A stretch of DNA of 64,000 nt from Labedaea rhizosphaerae (GCF_004362825.1 NZ_SNXZ01000008.1:372001-436000); one strand, 5' to 3'; numbered from the stretch's first letter, positions 51,361 to 60,372 are shown. Made by a program: numbers and translations. The notes: generated from the sequence alone by a model not told the origin.

Positions 51361-51548
51361 GGGCGTGTCCCACACTCAGACCGGGTGTGTCCCCCTTTCT
51401 GACCTGGTGTGTCCCACGTTCCGACTGGGTGTGTCCCACGTTCGCTTGGTGGGACTCGGGGTACGGGAACGTGGGACACACCCGACGGGAACGGGGGACA
51501 CACCCGGCGGGAAGAGGGGACACATCCGGCGGGAACGGGGGACACGCC
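51361..51548. repeat. 22-bp-period repeat array with an internal change of orientation
   Basis: Eight full units plus a 12-bp part unit run without gaps from 51361, each exactly 22 bp (unit starts 51361, 51383, 51405, 51427, 51449, 51471, 51493, 51515, 51537). The first four carry GGGTGTGTCCCAC or close variants. From 51449 on they carry the reverse complement, GTGGGACACACCC, followed by a (G/C)GGGAA segment. The whole array is therefore an inverted repeat about 190 bp long centred near 51449. It starts 2 nt after the lipid-kinase stop and ends 37 bp before the next gene. Confidence 0.9.
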
Positions 51549-51585
51549 TTGACCTGGAGTTGGGTCCAGGGGGCAAGGTGGTGGC

Positions 51586-52476
51586 GTGATCTCCCTCGGT
51601 GTCTCGCTGCCGATCTTCGGTGGGCGGGCCGGTTCGACCATCCCGCAGCCCGCGGTCCTCGCCAAGCGCATCGAGGACCTCGGCTTCGACTCCGTCTGGT
51701 GCGGCGACCACCTCGACAACGGCGCCCCGTTGCTCGACAGCACCCTCAGCCTCACCGCCGCCGCCACGGCGACCACCAAGATCGACCTCTGCTACGGCGT
51801 CCTGCTCATCGCCATGCGCCAGCCCGCGCTCGTGGCCCGCCAGCTGGCCACCCTCCAGTACCTCTCCGGCAACCGCGTCGTGCTCGGCGTCGGTGTCGGC
51901 GGCCAGTGGCCGGCCGAGTGGCGGGCGGCGGGCGCCGACCTCAAAGGACGCGGCGAGCGCACCGACCGGATCCTCCGCATGCTGCCGGACCTGTTGTCCG
52001 GCAAGGAAACCCGCGTCGTCACCGAGCCCGGCGAACCCACGGTCACGATCGCCCCGGCGGTCCCCATGCCGCCGGTGTGGGTCGGCGGACGGTCCGAACG
52101 GGCCATCAAGCGGACCCTCGAGTTCGGGCACGGGTGGATCGGCTCGATGCTGCTGCCCGGCCAGTTGCGCGACCTGAAGGACCGCTTCGCGGAACTGGCC
52201 ACCGACCGCGACACGCCGGAGGTCGGCACGATCTTGTTCGCCACCGGTGACCCGAACGGCCGGGACGCGGCCGTCGACTACTTCACGCGCACGTACGGCC
52301 TCGACCGGAAGCTGGGCGCGAAACTCGTCCTGGCCGGCCCGGCCGACGTGCTGGCCGAGCGGATCGCCGAGTACCGCGACGCCGGCGTCACGCGGGTCGT
52401 GCTGGGGTCGATCGGGCCGGACGTCCTGGGCAACTACGAGGCGTTCGCCGGGGCCGGTGCGCTGCTGCGCGGGTAG
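51586..52476 (+). CDS. LLM-class F420-dependent oxidoreductase
   Basis: Luciferase-like TIM-barrel enzyme of 296 residues. ISLGVSLPIFGGRAG, LGFDSVWCGDHLDNG, VRQLATLQYLSGNRVVLGVGVGGQWPAEW (partly VARQLATLQYL here) and VWVGGRSERAIKRTLEFGHGW are typical of F420-using actinobacterial members. The substrate is unknown. The GTG at 51586 lacks a strong ribosome site. It lies directly downstream of the large 22-bp repeat array and 40 nt before helY. In mycobacteria tatC is followed directly by helY, so this gene, the lipid kinase and the array are insertions relative to that order. Confidence 0.87.
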   Translation: MISLGVSLPIFGGRAGSTIPQPAVLAKRIEDLGFDSVWCGDHLDNGAPLLDSTLSLTAAATATTKIDLCYGVLLIAMRQPALVARQLATLQYLSGNRVVLGVGVGGQWPAEWRAAGADLKGRGERTDRILRMLPDLLSGKETRVVTEPGEPTVTIAPAVPMPPVWVGGRSERAIKRTLEFGHGWIGSMLLPGQLRDLKDRFAELATDRDTPEVGTILFATGDPNGRDAAVDYFTRTYGLDRKLGAKLVLAGPADVLAERIAEYRDAGVTRVVLGSIGPDVLGNYEAFAGAGALLRG

Positions 52477-52516
52477 TCGGTCGTCGGCTGTCGGTGGGTT
52501 GTGACAACCTGGTCAG

Positions 52517-55264
52517 GTGGCTGCCAGCCCTGATCGCTCCCCAGCCGAGGCCTACGCAGCGTCGCGAGGCCGCGCGCGCTACCCCCAGCTAGCCGACTTC
52601 GGCGACGAGCTGTCCTTCGACCTGGACCCGTTCCAGCGGCGCGCGTGCCAGGCGCTCGAGGACGGCCACGGCGTGCTCGTGTGCGCGCCGACCGGCGCGG
52701 GCAAGACGGTCGTGGGTGAGTTCGCGGTCCACCTCGCCCTCCAAGCGGGCCGCAAGTGCTTCTACACGACGCCGATCAAGGCCCTGTCGAACCAGAAGCA
52801 CGCCGACCTGGTGGCCCGCCACGGCGCGGCCAACGTCGGCCTGCTGACCGGCGACACCTCGATCAACGGCGACGCACCGGTGGTGGTGATGACCACCGAG
52901 GTGCTGCGCAACATGCTCTACGCCGGGTCGCCGACCCTGCGCGGGCTCGGCTACGTCGTCATGGACGAGGTGCACTACCTGGCCGACCGGTTCCGCGGCG
53001 CCGTCTGGGAAGAGGTGATCCTGCACCTGCCCGAGGCGGTGCGGCTGGTCAGCCTGTCCGCGACGGTCAGCAACGCCGAGGAGTTCGGCGAGTGGCTGGT
53101 CGAGGTCCGCGGCGACACCACGGTCGTCGTCGACGAGCACCGCCCGGTCCCGCTCTGGCAGCACATGCAGGTCGGCGGCCGGATGATGGACCTGTTCGCG
53201 GGCACCGACGACGAGGGTCACCCGCAGATGAACCCGAACCTGCTGCGCCGGGTCGAGGAGACCGGCCGCGTCTACGCGCCGGCCTACAGCGGACCCAGGC
53301 GCAGCAAGCGCCCGCAGCAACGCCCGCGCTTCCACCCGCCGTCGCGGGTCGAGGTGATCGAGCGCCTCGACCGCGCGGGCCTGCTGCCCGGCATCGTCTT
53401 CGTGTTCAGCCGCGCCGGCTGCGACGCCGCCGTGGCGCAATGCGTGCGCTCCGGGCTGCGGCTCACCGACGAGGACGAGGTGCTGCGCATCCGCCGGATC
53501 GTCGACAGCCACACCAAGGACCTGCCCGACGGCGACCTGATGGTGCTGGGCTACTGGGAGTGGCGCGAGGCGCTGGAACGCGGCTTCGCCGGTCACCACG
53601 CCGGGCTCCTGCCCGCCTTCAAGGAAACCGTCGAAGAACTCTTCGTGCAGGGCCTGGTCAAGGCGGTCTTCGCCACCGAGACCCTGGCCCTGGGCATCAA
53701 CATGCCGGCCCGCACGGTCGTGCTGGAGCGGCTGGTCAAGTACAACGGCGAGACGCACGCCGACCTGACGCCGGGGGAGTACACCCAGCTCACCGGGCGC
53801 GCGGGCCGTCGCGGCATCGACGTCGAGGGCCACGCGGTCGTGGTGTGGCAGCCGGGCATGGACCCGCGCCAGGTCGCCGGGCTCGCCTCGACCCGCACCT
53901 ACCCGCTGCGCTCGTCGTTCCGGCCGGGCTACAACATGGCCGTCAACCTGGTCGCCCGGCTCGGCGCCATCCCCGCCCGCGAACTGCTGGAGCAGTCGTT
54001 CGCCCAGTTCCAGGCCGACCGGTCGGTGGTCGGGCTGGCCAAGCGCATCGAGCGGAACAAGGAAGCACTCGAGGGCTACGCCGAGGCGATGACGTGCCAC
54101 CTCGGCGACTTCGCCGAGTACGCCGCCCTGCGCAAGCGCCTGTCCGACCGGGAGAAGGCGTTGACCCGGCAGAACAGCGCGCACCGCCGGGCCGAAGCGG
54201 CCGCGTCGCTGGAGAAGCTGCGCAAGGGCGATGTGATCGCGGTGCCGTCGGGGCGCCGGTCCGGCCTCGCGCTCGTGATCGACCCCGGGCTCGACCCGGT
54301 GGGCGAGCCGCGGCCGCTGGTGCTCACCGAGGACCGCTGGGCCGGACGGCTGTCGGTGGCCGACTTCCCGACCCCGGTGCACGCCCTGGGCCGGATCCGG
54401 TTGCCCAAGCAGGTGGACGTCAGGTCGCCGCGTTCGCGCCGGGACCTGGCGTCGACGTTGCGCAACACCGGGATCGAGGTGCCCGCACGCGATCGCCGTC
54501 GTGGCTCGGGCGCGGCCGACGACCCCGAGCTTGCCGCGTTGCGCCGGGCGTTGCGGGCGCACCCGTGCCACGGCTGCAACGACCGTGAGGACCACGCCCG
54601 CTGGTCGGAGCGCCACAGCAGGCTCAAGGGGGAGACCGAGCAGCTGGAACGCAAGGTCGCCGCGACCACCCACTCGCTGGCCCGCGCGTTCGACCGCATC
54701 ACCACGTTGCTGACCGAGCGCGGCTACCTCACCAGCGCCAAGAAGGTGACCCAGCACGGCAAGCGCCTCGCCCGCATCTACGGCGAGTCCGACCTGCTCG
54801 TCGCCGAGTGCCTGCGCCAGGAGTTGTGGCGCGACCTCGAGGCGCCGGAGCTGGCCGCCGTCGTCTCGTCGTTGGTGTACGAGGCACGAAGGGACGCCGG
54901 ATTCGAGCCGAACGTGCCGGGTGGCGCGATCAGCGACGCGCTCACCGCGACCGCGCGCCTGTGGACGGCGCTGGAAGAGGACGAACGGCGTGTCGGTGTC
55001 GAGCGCACCCGGTCGCCGGACGCGGGCTTCGCGTGGCCGGTCTACCGGTGGGCGCGCGGCGAGGGGCTCGAGCGCGTGCTGACCGCCGCCGAGTCGGCTG
55101 GTCAGGAGCTTTCCGCCGGGGACTTCGTGCGGTGGTGCCGCCAGGTGATCGACCTGCTCGACCAGATCCGGACCGTGATGGGTGGCGACGACCCGGTCGG
55201 TGCGACGGCTTCGCTGGCTGTGACGGCGTTGCGCAGGGGAGTCGTGGCGCTCGGCCCGGAGTAA
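52517..55264 (+). CDS. helY: Ski2-like DEAD/DEAH-box RNA helicase HelY
   Basis: Superfamily 2 helicase of 915 residues. Motifs in order: Q-region DPFQRRACQALEDGHGVLVCAPTGAGKT (motif I), TTPIKALSNQK (Ia), MDEVHYLADRFRG (II, DEVH), LSATVSNAEEFGEW (III), FVFSRAGCD (IV) and QLTGRAGRRGID (VI). The C-terminal part contains a Ski2/Mtr4-like insertion region and a helical DSHCT-type domain. It probably remodels structured RNA or RNA-protein complexes. GTG 52517 is used. It corresponds to mycobacterial HelY and keeps the position between the Tat genes and a DUF4333 gene. Confidence 0.92.
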   Translation: MAASPDRSPAEAYAASRGRARYPQLADFGDELSFDLDPFQRRACQALEDGHGVLVCAPTGAGKTVVGEFAVHLALQAGRKCFYTTPIKALSNQKHADLVARHGAANVGLLTGDTSINGDAPVVVMTTEVLRNMLYAGSPTLRGLGYVVMDEVHYLADRFRGAVWEEVILHLPEAVRLVSLSATVSNAEEFGEWLVEVRGDTTVVVDEHRPVPLWQHMQVGGRMMDLFAGTDDEGHPQMNPNLLRRVEETGRVYAPAYSGPRRSKRPQQRPRFHPPSRVEVIERLDRAGLLPGIVFVFSRAGCDAAVAQCVRSGLRLTDEDEVLRIRRIVDSHTKDLPDGDLMVLGYWEWREALERGFAGHHAGLLPAFKETVEELFVQGLVKAVFATETLALGINMPARTVVLERLVKYNGETHADLTPGEYTQLTGRAGRRGIDVEGHAVVVWQPGMDPRQVAGLASTRTYPLRSSFRPGYNMAVNLVARLGAIPARELLEQSFAQFQADRSVVGLAKRIERNKEALEGYAEAMTCHLGDFAEYAALRKRLSDREKALTRQNSAHRRAEAAASLEKLRKGDVIAVPSGRRSGLALVIDPGLDPVGEPRPLVLTEDRWAGRLSVADFPTPVHALGRIRLPKQVDVRSPRSRRDLASTLRNTGIEVPARDRRRGSGAADDPELAALRRALRAHPCHGCNDREDHARWSERHSRLKGETEQLERKVAATTHSLARAFDRITTLLTERGYLTSAKKVTQHGKRLARIYGESDLLVAECLRQELWRDLEAPELAAVVSSLVYEARRDAGFEPNVPGGAISDALTATARLWTALEEDERRVGVERTRSPDAGFAWPVYRWARGEGLERVLTAAESAGQELSAGDFVRWCRQVIDLLDQIRTVMGGDDPVGATASLAVTALRRGVVALGPE

Positions 55265-55364
55265 CTGGCCTGGCAGGAGTTTGCGGGTTGGGTAGGGCTG
55301 GGTCACACCGCTGTGGTTTGATCGCGACGAGCGATGGCGTGAACCGACCGCGGAGGCGACAACC

Positions 55365-56732
55365 ATGAGCACCCCGTACGGACAGTCCGGCGGGAACGAT
55401 CCGCAGCAGCAGCAATGGGGTCAGCAGCCCCAGGGCAGCGGACCCACCACCGGCACGCCGTCGGGGGGTGTCCCGGCGCAGCCCGCGGAGCAGCCTCAGC
55501 AGGCGGAGGCGGCACAGCCCGCCGAGCAGTCGGCACCCCCGCAGGAGCCGGCCTCCGGTGAGCACCCGGCGCAGCAGGAGCCCGCCTCCGGTGAGCAGGC
55601 GGCACAGCCGGCGCCCGAGCAGCCGCAGGCCCCGCAGCAGCCCCAGGCCCCGCAGCACGCCGCGCCGCAACAGCCGCAGCAGCCGTTCCAGCCGCAGGCA
55701 CCCCAGCAGTTCCAGCAGCCGCCGGCGCCGCAGGGTTATCCGCAGCAGCCGCAGTACCAGCAGCCGCCGCAGCAGTTCCAGCAGCCGCAGGCCCCGCAGG
55801 GTTACCCCCAGCAGTTCCAGCAGGCGCCGCCGCAGCAGCCGTACCAGCCGCAGCCCACCCAGCAACAGCAGCCGTACCCCGGCTACCAGCCGCAGCCGAC
55901 GCAGCAGTACCCGGGTTACCAGCCGCCGCAGCAGCCGCCCCAGCAGTTCCCGCCGGCGCCGGATCAGGGTTTCGGTCAGGCGCAGCAGCCGGAGCGCACG
56001 CAGCACATCCAGCCGGGGGTGCCGCCGCAGCCGTCGCAGGCCCAGCCGCAGCCGCAGTACCCGGGTTACGGGCAGCAGCCCGACACCGGTGCGCAGGAGC
56101 AGCAGAGCGGCGAGACCACGGCGACGGTGTCGCAGACCGGTCCGCACTCGGGGCCCCTTTCGCAGGCGCCGGGTCAGCAGAGCAGCTCGCAGCTGCCGGT
56201 GCCCGGCTACGGCCAGCAGGACCCGCAGTCGGGCAGCCAGCCGGCGTTCGGTACTCCGTCGGGTGGCATGCCGCAGCAGGGTTTCCAGCAGCAGGGCGGT
56301 TACCCGGGTCAGTACGACACCGGGCAGCACCAGTTCGGCGGCTACGGTCAGCAGCAGCAGCCGGGCGGTTACCCCGGTGCCGCGCCCGCCGGCACCAAAG
56401 CCAAGTCCGGCGCGATGATCTGGATCCTGGTGGCGGTCGTGGTCGTGATCGCCGGTGTGGTCGCGGTCCTCGGCTTCGTGTCGCCCGGGTTCTTCAAGAC
56501 CAAGGTGTTCGACCAGACCGCCGTGCAGGACGGCGTGAAGAAGATCGTCATGCAGTACGACCCGCAGACCGAGGTCAAGAGCGTGAGCTGCCCCTCGGAC
56601 GCGGAGGTCAAGGCGGGCACCACCTTCGACTGCAAGATCTCCCTCGGTGGCGCCCAGCCGCGCGACACCACGGTGACCGTGACCGTCAAGGACGACAACG
56701 GCACCTACGAGGTCGGTCAGCCCAAGCAGTAG
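55365..56732 (+). CDS. DUF4333 membrane protein with a long Gln/Pro-rich tail
   Basis: Protein of 455 residues. The first 345 are a low-complexity cytosolic tail of Gln, Pro, Gly and Tyr (repeats such as [15 protein letters not shown]). A single span follows ([22 protein letters not shown]), then an outer DUF4333 domain of about 90 residues with two cysteines ([22 protein letters not shown]). It takes the place of the mycobacterial gene next to helY. Its architecture parallels the seven array proteins at 25.5-30.6 kb, but the outer domain is of a different family. The tail is likely disordered and variable in length. Confidence 0.85.
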   Translation: MSTPYGQSGGNDPQQQQWGQQPQGSGPTTGTPSGGVPAQPAEQPQQAEAAQPAEQSAPPQEPASGEHPAQQEPASGEQAAQPAPEQPQAPQQPQAPQHAAPQQPQQPFQPQAPQQFQQPPAPQGYPQQPQYQQPPQQFQQPQAPQGYPQQFQQAPPQQPYQPQPTQQQQPYPGYQPQPTQQYPGYQPPQQPPQQFPPAPDQGFGQAQQPERTQHIQPGVPPQPSQAQPQPQYPGYGQQPDTGAQEQQSGETTATVSQTGPHSGPLSQAPGQQSSSQLPVPGYGQQDPQSGSQPAFGTPSGGMPQQGFQQQGGYPGQYDTGQHQFGGYGQQQQPGGYPGAAPAGTKAKSGAMIWILVAVVVVIAGVVAVLGFVSPGFFKTKVFDQTAVQDGVKKIVMQYDPQTEVKSVSCPSDAEVKAGTTFDCKISLGGAQPRDTTVTVTVKDDNGTYEVGQPKQ

Positions 56733-56752
56733 ATGCCGGGCAAGTCTCGAAC

Positions 56753-56783
56753 CGCGGCGGCCGTGCTGAGCACGGCCGCCGCG
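56753..56783 (+). terminator. Terminator after the DUF4333 gene
   Basis: CGCGGCGGCCGTG (56753-56765) pairs perfectly with CACGGCCGCCGCG (56771-56783) around a 5-nt loop, followed by TTCGTCGTTG. Confidence 0.8.
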
Positions 56784-56830
56784 TTCGTCGTTGTGGTGGA
56801 GTCGATCCGAGCCGGAGCAGGAGGAGCGCC

Positions 56831-56971
56831 ATGCGGCGCCTGATCGCGGGGGTAGTGGCGCTGGCCACCTTGGTGGCGGTCGCCGCGTGCGGGCCGGACC
56901 AGCCGCAGAAGGACTGGTCCAAGTACTCCGCGCCGTTGTCGGAGCAGGGCGTCGGGCAGCCTCTCCGTTGA
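56831..56971 (+). CDS. 46-residue lipoprotein
   Basis: A very short gene with a good ribosome site (AGGAGGA a few nt before ATG 56831). The product starts MRRLIAGVVALATLVAVAAC, a complete lipoprotein signal with lipobox VAAC at Cys20. Only 26 residues would remain after cleavage (CGPDQPQKDWSKYSAPLSEQ onward), with no recognised domain. The stop lies inside a small hairpin at 56959-56976. It is convergent with the exonuclease gene. The function is unknown; the clear signal and ribosome site argue that it is real. Confidence 0.65.
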   Translation: MRRLIAGVVALATLVAVAACGPDQPQKDWSKYSAPLSEQGVGQPLR

Positions 56972-56976
56972 GAGGC
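56959..56976. terminator. Hairpin at the end of the small lipoprotein gene
   Basis: GCCTCTC-CGTT-GAGAGGC is a perfect 7-bp stem overlapping the stop codon, followed by TTGGGTTTCTCC. It lies between convergent genes. Confidence 0.5.
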
Positions 56977-56999
56977 TTGGGTTTCTCCCCGTTGCCTGG

Positions 57000-57932
57000 C
57001 TAGCCGTCCAGGGCGGCGAGCAGCCGATCCACTGAGGCGCCGAGGTTCCAGCGTTCCTTCAGTTCCAGCACGCGCTTCCGGTCGGCCGGCCCATCCGGCA
57101 CCTTGTCCGCGCCCGACATGACCACGTCGGCATCGGTCGCCACGCGCACGACCAGCGGCGCCACCTCTAGGTAGTCCGCCGCCTCGGCCAGCTTGGTCCG
57201 CGCGCGCAGCGGCACCCTCGCGTCCCCGGCCGCCGCTGCCGCGAGCAACGCGTCCAGGGACCCGAAGTCGCTGATCAGCTTCGCCGCCGTCTTCTCGCCG
57301 ATGCCGGCGACGCCCGGCAGGCCATCCGATGGGTCGCCGCGCAGCATCGCCATCTCCGCGTAGGCCACCCCGGCGACCGCCTCGGGCAGCGCGTACTTGG
57401 CCGCGAGTTCTTTCGCGCCAAGGACTTCCGCCTTCGCCCAGCCGCGCCCGACGTATACGACGGTGATCTTCGTCGGCTCCTCGCGAACGACCTGGAACAG
57501 GTCCCGGTCGCCGCTGATCACCTCGACCGGGTCGTCCGCTTCGCGCGCGGCCAGCGTGCCGATCACGTCGTCCGCCTCGTAGCCCGCGGCCTCCGCGGTG
57601 GCGATCCCGGCCGCGTCGAGCAGGTCGAGGATGATCGGCACCTGCGGGGTGAGCGTGTCCGGCACCTCCTCCTCGTTCGCTTCGACATCGGCCACGCGGT
57701 GCGCCTTGTAGCTCGGCAACGCGTTCACCCGGAACGCGGGCCGCCAGTCGGCGTCCATGCAGCACACGAGCCGCGACGGGCGGCGGTCGGTGATGATGCG
57801 CGCGATCGTGTCGGCGAAGCCGCGGACCGCGTTCACCGACGTGCCGTCGGAAGCGACCAGCGAGTCGGGCAACGCGTAGTAGGCGCGGAAGTACAGGCTG
57901 GCGGAATCGAGCAATGCGAGCGGTCCGGTCAC
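57000..57932 (-). CDS. 5'-3' exonuclease (Pol I N-terminal domain-like)
   Basis: Stand-alone 5' nuclease of about 310 residues, related to the N-terminal domain of DNA polymerase I. Acidic metal ligands are visible in ALLDSASLYFRAYYAL, CCMDADWRPAFR, GYEADDVIGTLA and ISGDRDLFQ. GDPSDGLPGVAGIGEKTAAKLI is the helix-hairpin-helix. It should remove RNA primers or flaps. Two GTG starts are possible: 57932 (better spaced after AGG) and 57938, which overlaps the MFS stop. It corresponds to mycobacterial Rv2090 and keeps that relative position. Confidence 0.9.
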   Translation of the reverse strand: MTGPLALLDSASLYFRAYYALPDSLVASDGTSVNAVRGFADTIARIITDRRPSRLVCCMDADWRPAFRVNALPSYKAHRVADVEANEEEVPDTLTPQVPIILDLLDAAGIATAEAAGYEADDVIGTLAAREADDPVEVISGDRDLFQVVREEPTKITVVYVGRGWAKAEVLGAKELAAKYALPEAVAGVAYAEMAMLRGDPSDGLPGVAGIGEKTAAKLISDFGSLDALLAAAAAGDARVPLRARTKLAEAADYLEVAPLVVRVATDADVVMSGADKVPDGPADRKRVLELKERWNLGASVDRLLAALDG

Positions 57933-57934
57933 GC

Positions 57935-59113
57935 TCACAGCCTGCCAGGTCGGACGGTCTCCGGGGTGGCGCCGCGCGGATCCGGCGCCCGGTCGCGGAC
58001 CGCGAGGCCGAGCGCGAGCGCCACCGCGGCGACCACCGCGGCCGGCAGGCCGAGCAGGTCGGCGGGCAACCAGTGCTGCACCAGGCCGCCGAGCGCGCCG
58101 CCCAGCCCGATGCCCACGTAGATCGCCGACGAGTTGAGACCGAGCACGACCGTGGCGGCCGACGGCGCCGTCGTCAGCAGCCGGTGTTGTTGCGGCACAA
58201 CGGGAATACCGGCAGACAGGCCCCACACCAACGCCCAGGGGAGGGCACTCGGCATGCTGCGCACGGCCAGCGGCGCGACGAGCAACCCCGCGCAGACGAC
58301 CATCAGGGCACCCACCAGCACGGCCCGGGGCCGGTACCGGTCGGTGAGCCGCCCGGCGAGCAGCGTGCCCGCCACCGTGCCCGTGCCGCTGACCAGCAGC
58401 AGGAGGATCAGCCGCGACGTCGACCCGCCGGTCGCCCCGGTCAACGCGACGGTGGCGTAGGTGAACAGCGTGTAGAAGGCGGCCATCGTGACCATGCTCG
58501 TGGCCACGATGCCGAGCACCGTGCGGTTGCCCATCGGCGCAAGGCGGTCGGCCAGCGTGGTGGCGGGCAACGTGACCGACGGCAGCCGCAGCCGCACGCC
58601 AAGCGCCGCCGTCGCACCCAGGCCGGCGACGGCCCACAGGGTCACCCGCCAGTCCGACGCACCGATCAGGGTGCCCAGCGGCAGGCCCAGCACGGACGCC
58701 ACCGACAACCCGCCCATCACCAGGGCGAGAGCGCGCCCGCGCCGCTCGGCCGGGGCGAGGGCGGCGGCGGTGCTCGACGCCGCCGAATTGATCATGCCGG
58801 CGCCCAGTGCGGTGACGGCCCGCGCGGCGAGCACCACCGGGTAGTCCGCGCTGATCGCCGTGATCACGTTGCCCGCGGTGAACACCGACAACGCGAGCAC
58901 CAAGGCCGTCCGGCGATCGAAGCCGCTGGTCAACGCGCCGGTGACGGGGGCGCTGAGGGCGAAGCACAGGGCGAAGACGGTCACGAGCTGCCCGGCGGCG
59001 GCGACGCTGACGCCCAGGTCGGCGGCGATGCCGGGCAGCAGGCCCGCGATGACGAACCCGTCGGTGCCGACGGCGAAGGTGGCCAATGCCAGCGGCCAGA
59101 GTCGAACAAGCAT
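57935..59113 (-). CDS. MFS transporter, drug-efflux type
   Basis: Transporter of 392 residues with about 12 membrane helices. FAVGTDGFVIAGLLPGIAADLGVSVAAAG is the N-terminal helix with the typical acidic residue, and TSGFDRRTALVLALSVFTAGN is the MFS motif A loop. RAVTALGAGMINSAASSTAAALAPAERRGRALALVMGGLSVASVLGLPLGTLIG corresponds to the antiporter motif region of DHA1-like drug exporters. ATG 59113 has GGAG 5 nt upstream. It is divergent from an ArsR-type regulator with strong operator repeats between. Its 3' end overlaps the exonuclease gene. Confidence 0.87.
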   Translation of the reverse strand: MLVRLWPLALATFAVGTDGFVIAGLLPGIAADLGVSVAAAGQLVTVFALCFALSAPVTGALTSGFDRRTALVLALSVFTAGNVITAISADYPVVLAARAVTALGAGMINSAASSTAAALAPAERRGRALALVMGGLSVASVLGLPLGTLIGASDWRVTLWAVAGLGATAALGVRLRLPSVTLPATTLADRLAPMGNRTVLGIVATSMVTMAAFYTLFTYATVALTGATGGSTSRLILLLLVSGTGTVAGTLLAGRLTDRYRPRAVLVGALMVVCAGLLVAPLAVRSMPSALPWALVWGLSAGIPVVPQQHRLLTTAPSAATVVLGLNSSAIYVGIGLGGALGGLVQHWLPADLLGLPAAVVAAVALALGLAVRDRAPDPRGATPETVRPGRL

Positions 59114-59145
59114 GTCTGCTCCGGTGAGGTTGATGGTTTTGCGTT

Positions 59146-59184
59146 CATCCAACAATAAAGTTGGATGGATGTCCAACCATCCAA
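59146..59184. promoter_or_regulatory. Overlapping palindromic operators for the ArsR-type regulator
   Basis: CATCCAAC-AATAAA-GTTGGATG (59146-59167) is a perfect 8-bp inverted repeat. It overlaps TTGGATGG-ATGTCCAA-CCATCCAA (59161-59184), a second perfect inverted repeat that shares one arm. The three half-sites cover the space just upstream of the ArsR -10 box and the MFS ribosome site. Confidence 0.75.
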
Positions 59185-59190
59185 TCGAGG

Positions 59191-59196
59191 TAAGGT
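59191..59196 (+). promoter_or_regulatory. Predicted -10 box, leaderless start of the ArsR gene
   Basis: TAAGGT is followed by exactly 6 nt and ATG 59203. The operators directly upstream would cover the -35 region. Confidence 0.55.
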
Positions 59197-59202
59197 GGGG
59201 GC

Positions 59203-59517
59203 ATGCGCGAGGTGTGGCACCCACCGGCCGACGAGATCACCCTGGCCGGGGTGATGCACGCCCTGTCCGACCCGGCGCGCCTGCACATCCTCGGCCGGAT
59301 CGCGCAGGCCGAGGACGGCGAGCCGTGCTCCGACCTCGCCGAGGACATCGCCCTGCACAAGTCGACGGTGTCGCACCACTACCGGGTGCTGCGCGAGGCG
59401 GGCCTGACCCGCACCGAGGTGGATGGCCGGTCCCGGGTGATCCGGCTGCGCCAGGACGACCTGGACAAGCGGTTCCCCGGCCTGCTGCCCGCGGTCCTGG
59501 CGGCGATCGATGTCTGA
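59203..59517 (+). CDS. ArsR family winged-helix regulator
   Basis: Small regulator of 104 residues. VMHALSDPARLHILGRIAQAEDGEPCSDLAEDIALHKSTVSHHYRVLREAGLTRTEVDGRSRVIRLRQDDLDKRF is the ArsR winged helix. The metal-binding ELCVCDL motif is replaced by EPCSDLAED, with only one Cys, so metal sensing is doubtful and the ligand may be organic. It is divergent from the MFS exporter, which it likely represses along with itself. NAT follows with an 8-nt overlap. Confidence 0.88.
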   Translation: MREVWHPPADEITLAGVMHALSDPARLHILGRIAQAEDGEPCSDLAEDIALHKSTVSHHYRVLREAGLTRTEVDGRSRVIRLRQDDLDKRFPGLLPAVLAAIDV

Positions 59518-60334
59518 GTGGGACGTCGAGGGCGTCGAGTTGGACGCCTATTTCAAGCGCATCGGCTACGACGGCCCGCGCGAGGCGACCTTGCCGGTGC
59601 TCACCGCGCTGCACCGAGCCCACACCGGCACGATCCCGTTCGAGAACCTCGACATCCTGCTCGGCCGGCCCATCGAGGTCGACGTGCCCGCGCTGCAGGA
59701 AAAGCTCGTCGCCAAGCGCCGCGGCGGCTACTGCTTCGAGCACAACATGCTCTTCTCCGCCGTGCTGGCGACGCTGGGGTTCGAGGTGCGCCGCCTGCTC
59801 GGCCGCGTCCGGATGGGCCACGACGAGTACTGGTCCCGTACCCACATGGTGCTCGTGGTCACTGTGGACGGACGGGAGTGGTTGGCGGACACGGGTTTCG
59901 GCGGCAACGGCTTGCGCGAACCGATCCCGTTCGCCGAAGCCGAGTCCGAACAGGACGGCCGCAAGCTGAGCCTCGTCCGCCACGGCGATCCACAGTGGAT
60001 CCTGCGAGTGGGTCGGCCTGCGGGCTGGTTCGACCTGTACGGCTTCGACGAGTTCCCGCAGCACCCGATCGACGTGGTGGTGGGCAACCACTACACGTCG
60101 ACGAGCCCGCGTTCGCCGTTCACCAAGCGGTTCGTGGTGGAACGACAGCAGGACGGCACCTGCCGCACACTCGCGGGGCGCACCTTGATCCTCACCGCCC
60201 CGGACGGCACCGTGACCGAACACCCGGTCCCGCTCGATGACATCGGCACCGTCCTGAGCACGGACTACGGGATCGAGCTGAGCGCCGAGGGCCTGGCCGC
60301 GGTGCGCGCGGCGGCCGAGCGGGTTGGCCGCTGA
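59510..60334 (+). CDS. nat: Arylamine N-acetyltransferase
   Basis: Enzyme of 274 residues that transfers acetyl from acetyl-CoA to arylamines or hydrazines. The catalytic triad is complete: Cys75 in RRGGYCFEHN, His112 in SRTHMVL and Asp127 in LADTGFGG. The length is standard for bacterial NATs. The ATG lies inside the end of the ArsR gene (8-nt overlap), so the two are coupled and probably under the same operator. Together with the divergent drug-type exporter this looks like a small xenobiotic-response cluster. The palindrome array begins 39 nt past its stop. Confidence 0.93.
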   Translation: MSEWDVEGVELDAYFKRIGYDGPREATLPVLTALHRAHTGTIPFENLDILLGRPIEVDVPALQEKLVAKRRGGYCFEHNMLFSAVLATLGFEVRRLLGRVRMGHDEYWSRTHMVLVVTVDGREWLADTGFGGNGLREPIPFAEAESEQDGRKLSLVRHGDPQWILRVGRPAGWFDLYGFDEFPQHPIDVVVGNHYTSTSPRSPFTKRFVVERQQDGTCRTLAGRTLILTAPDGTVTEHPVPLDDIGTVLSTDYGIELSAEGLAAVRAAAERVGR

Positions 60335-60372
60335 GGGACCGCCTCGGCCGGTCGGCAGACCTCGCCAACCTC

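Noticed and set aside
51361-51548. CRISPR-like array
   Set aside because: Units are contiguous at 22 bp with no spacers, and the orientation flips mid-array; no cas genes are present.
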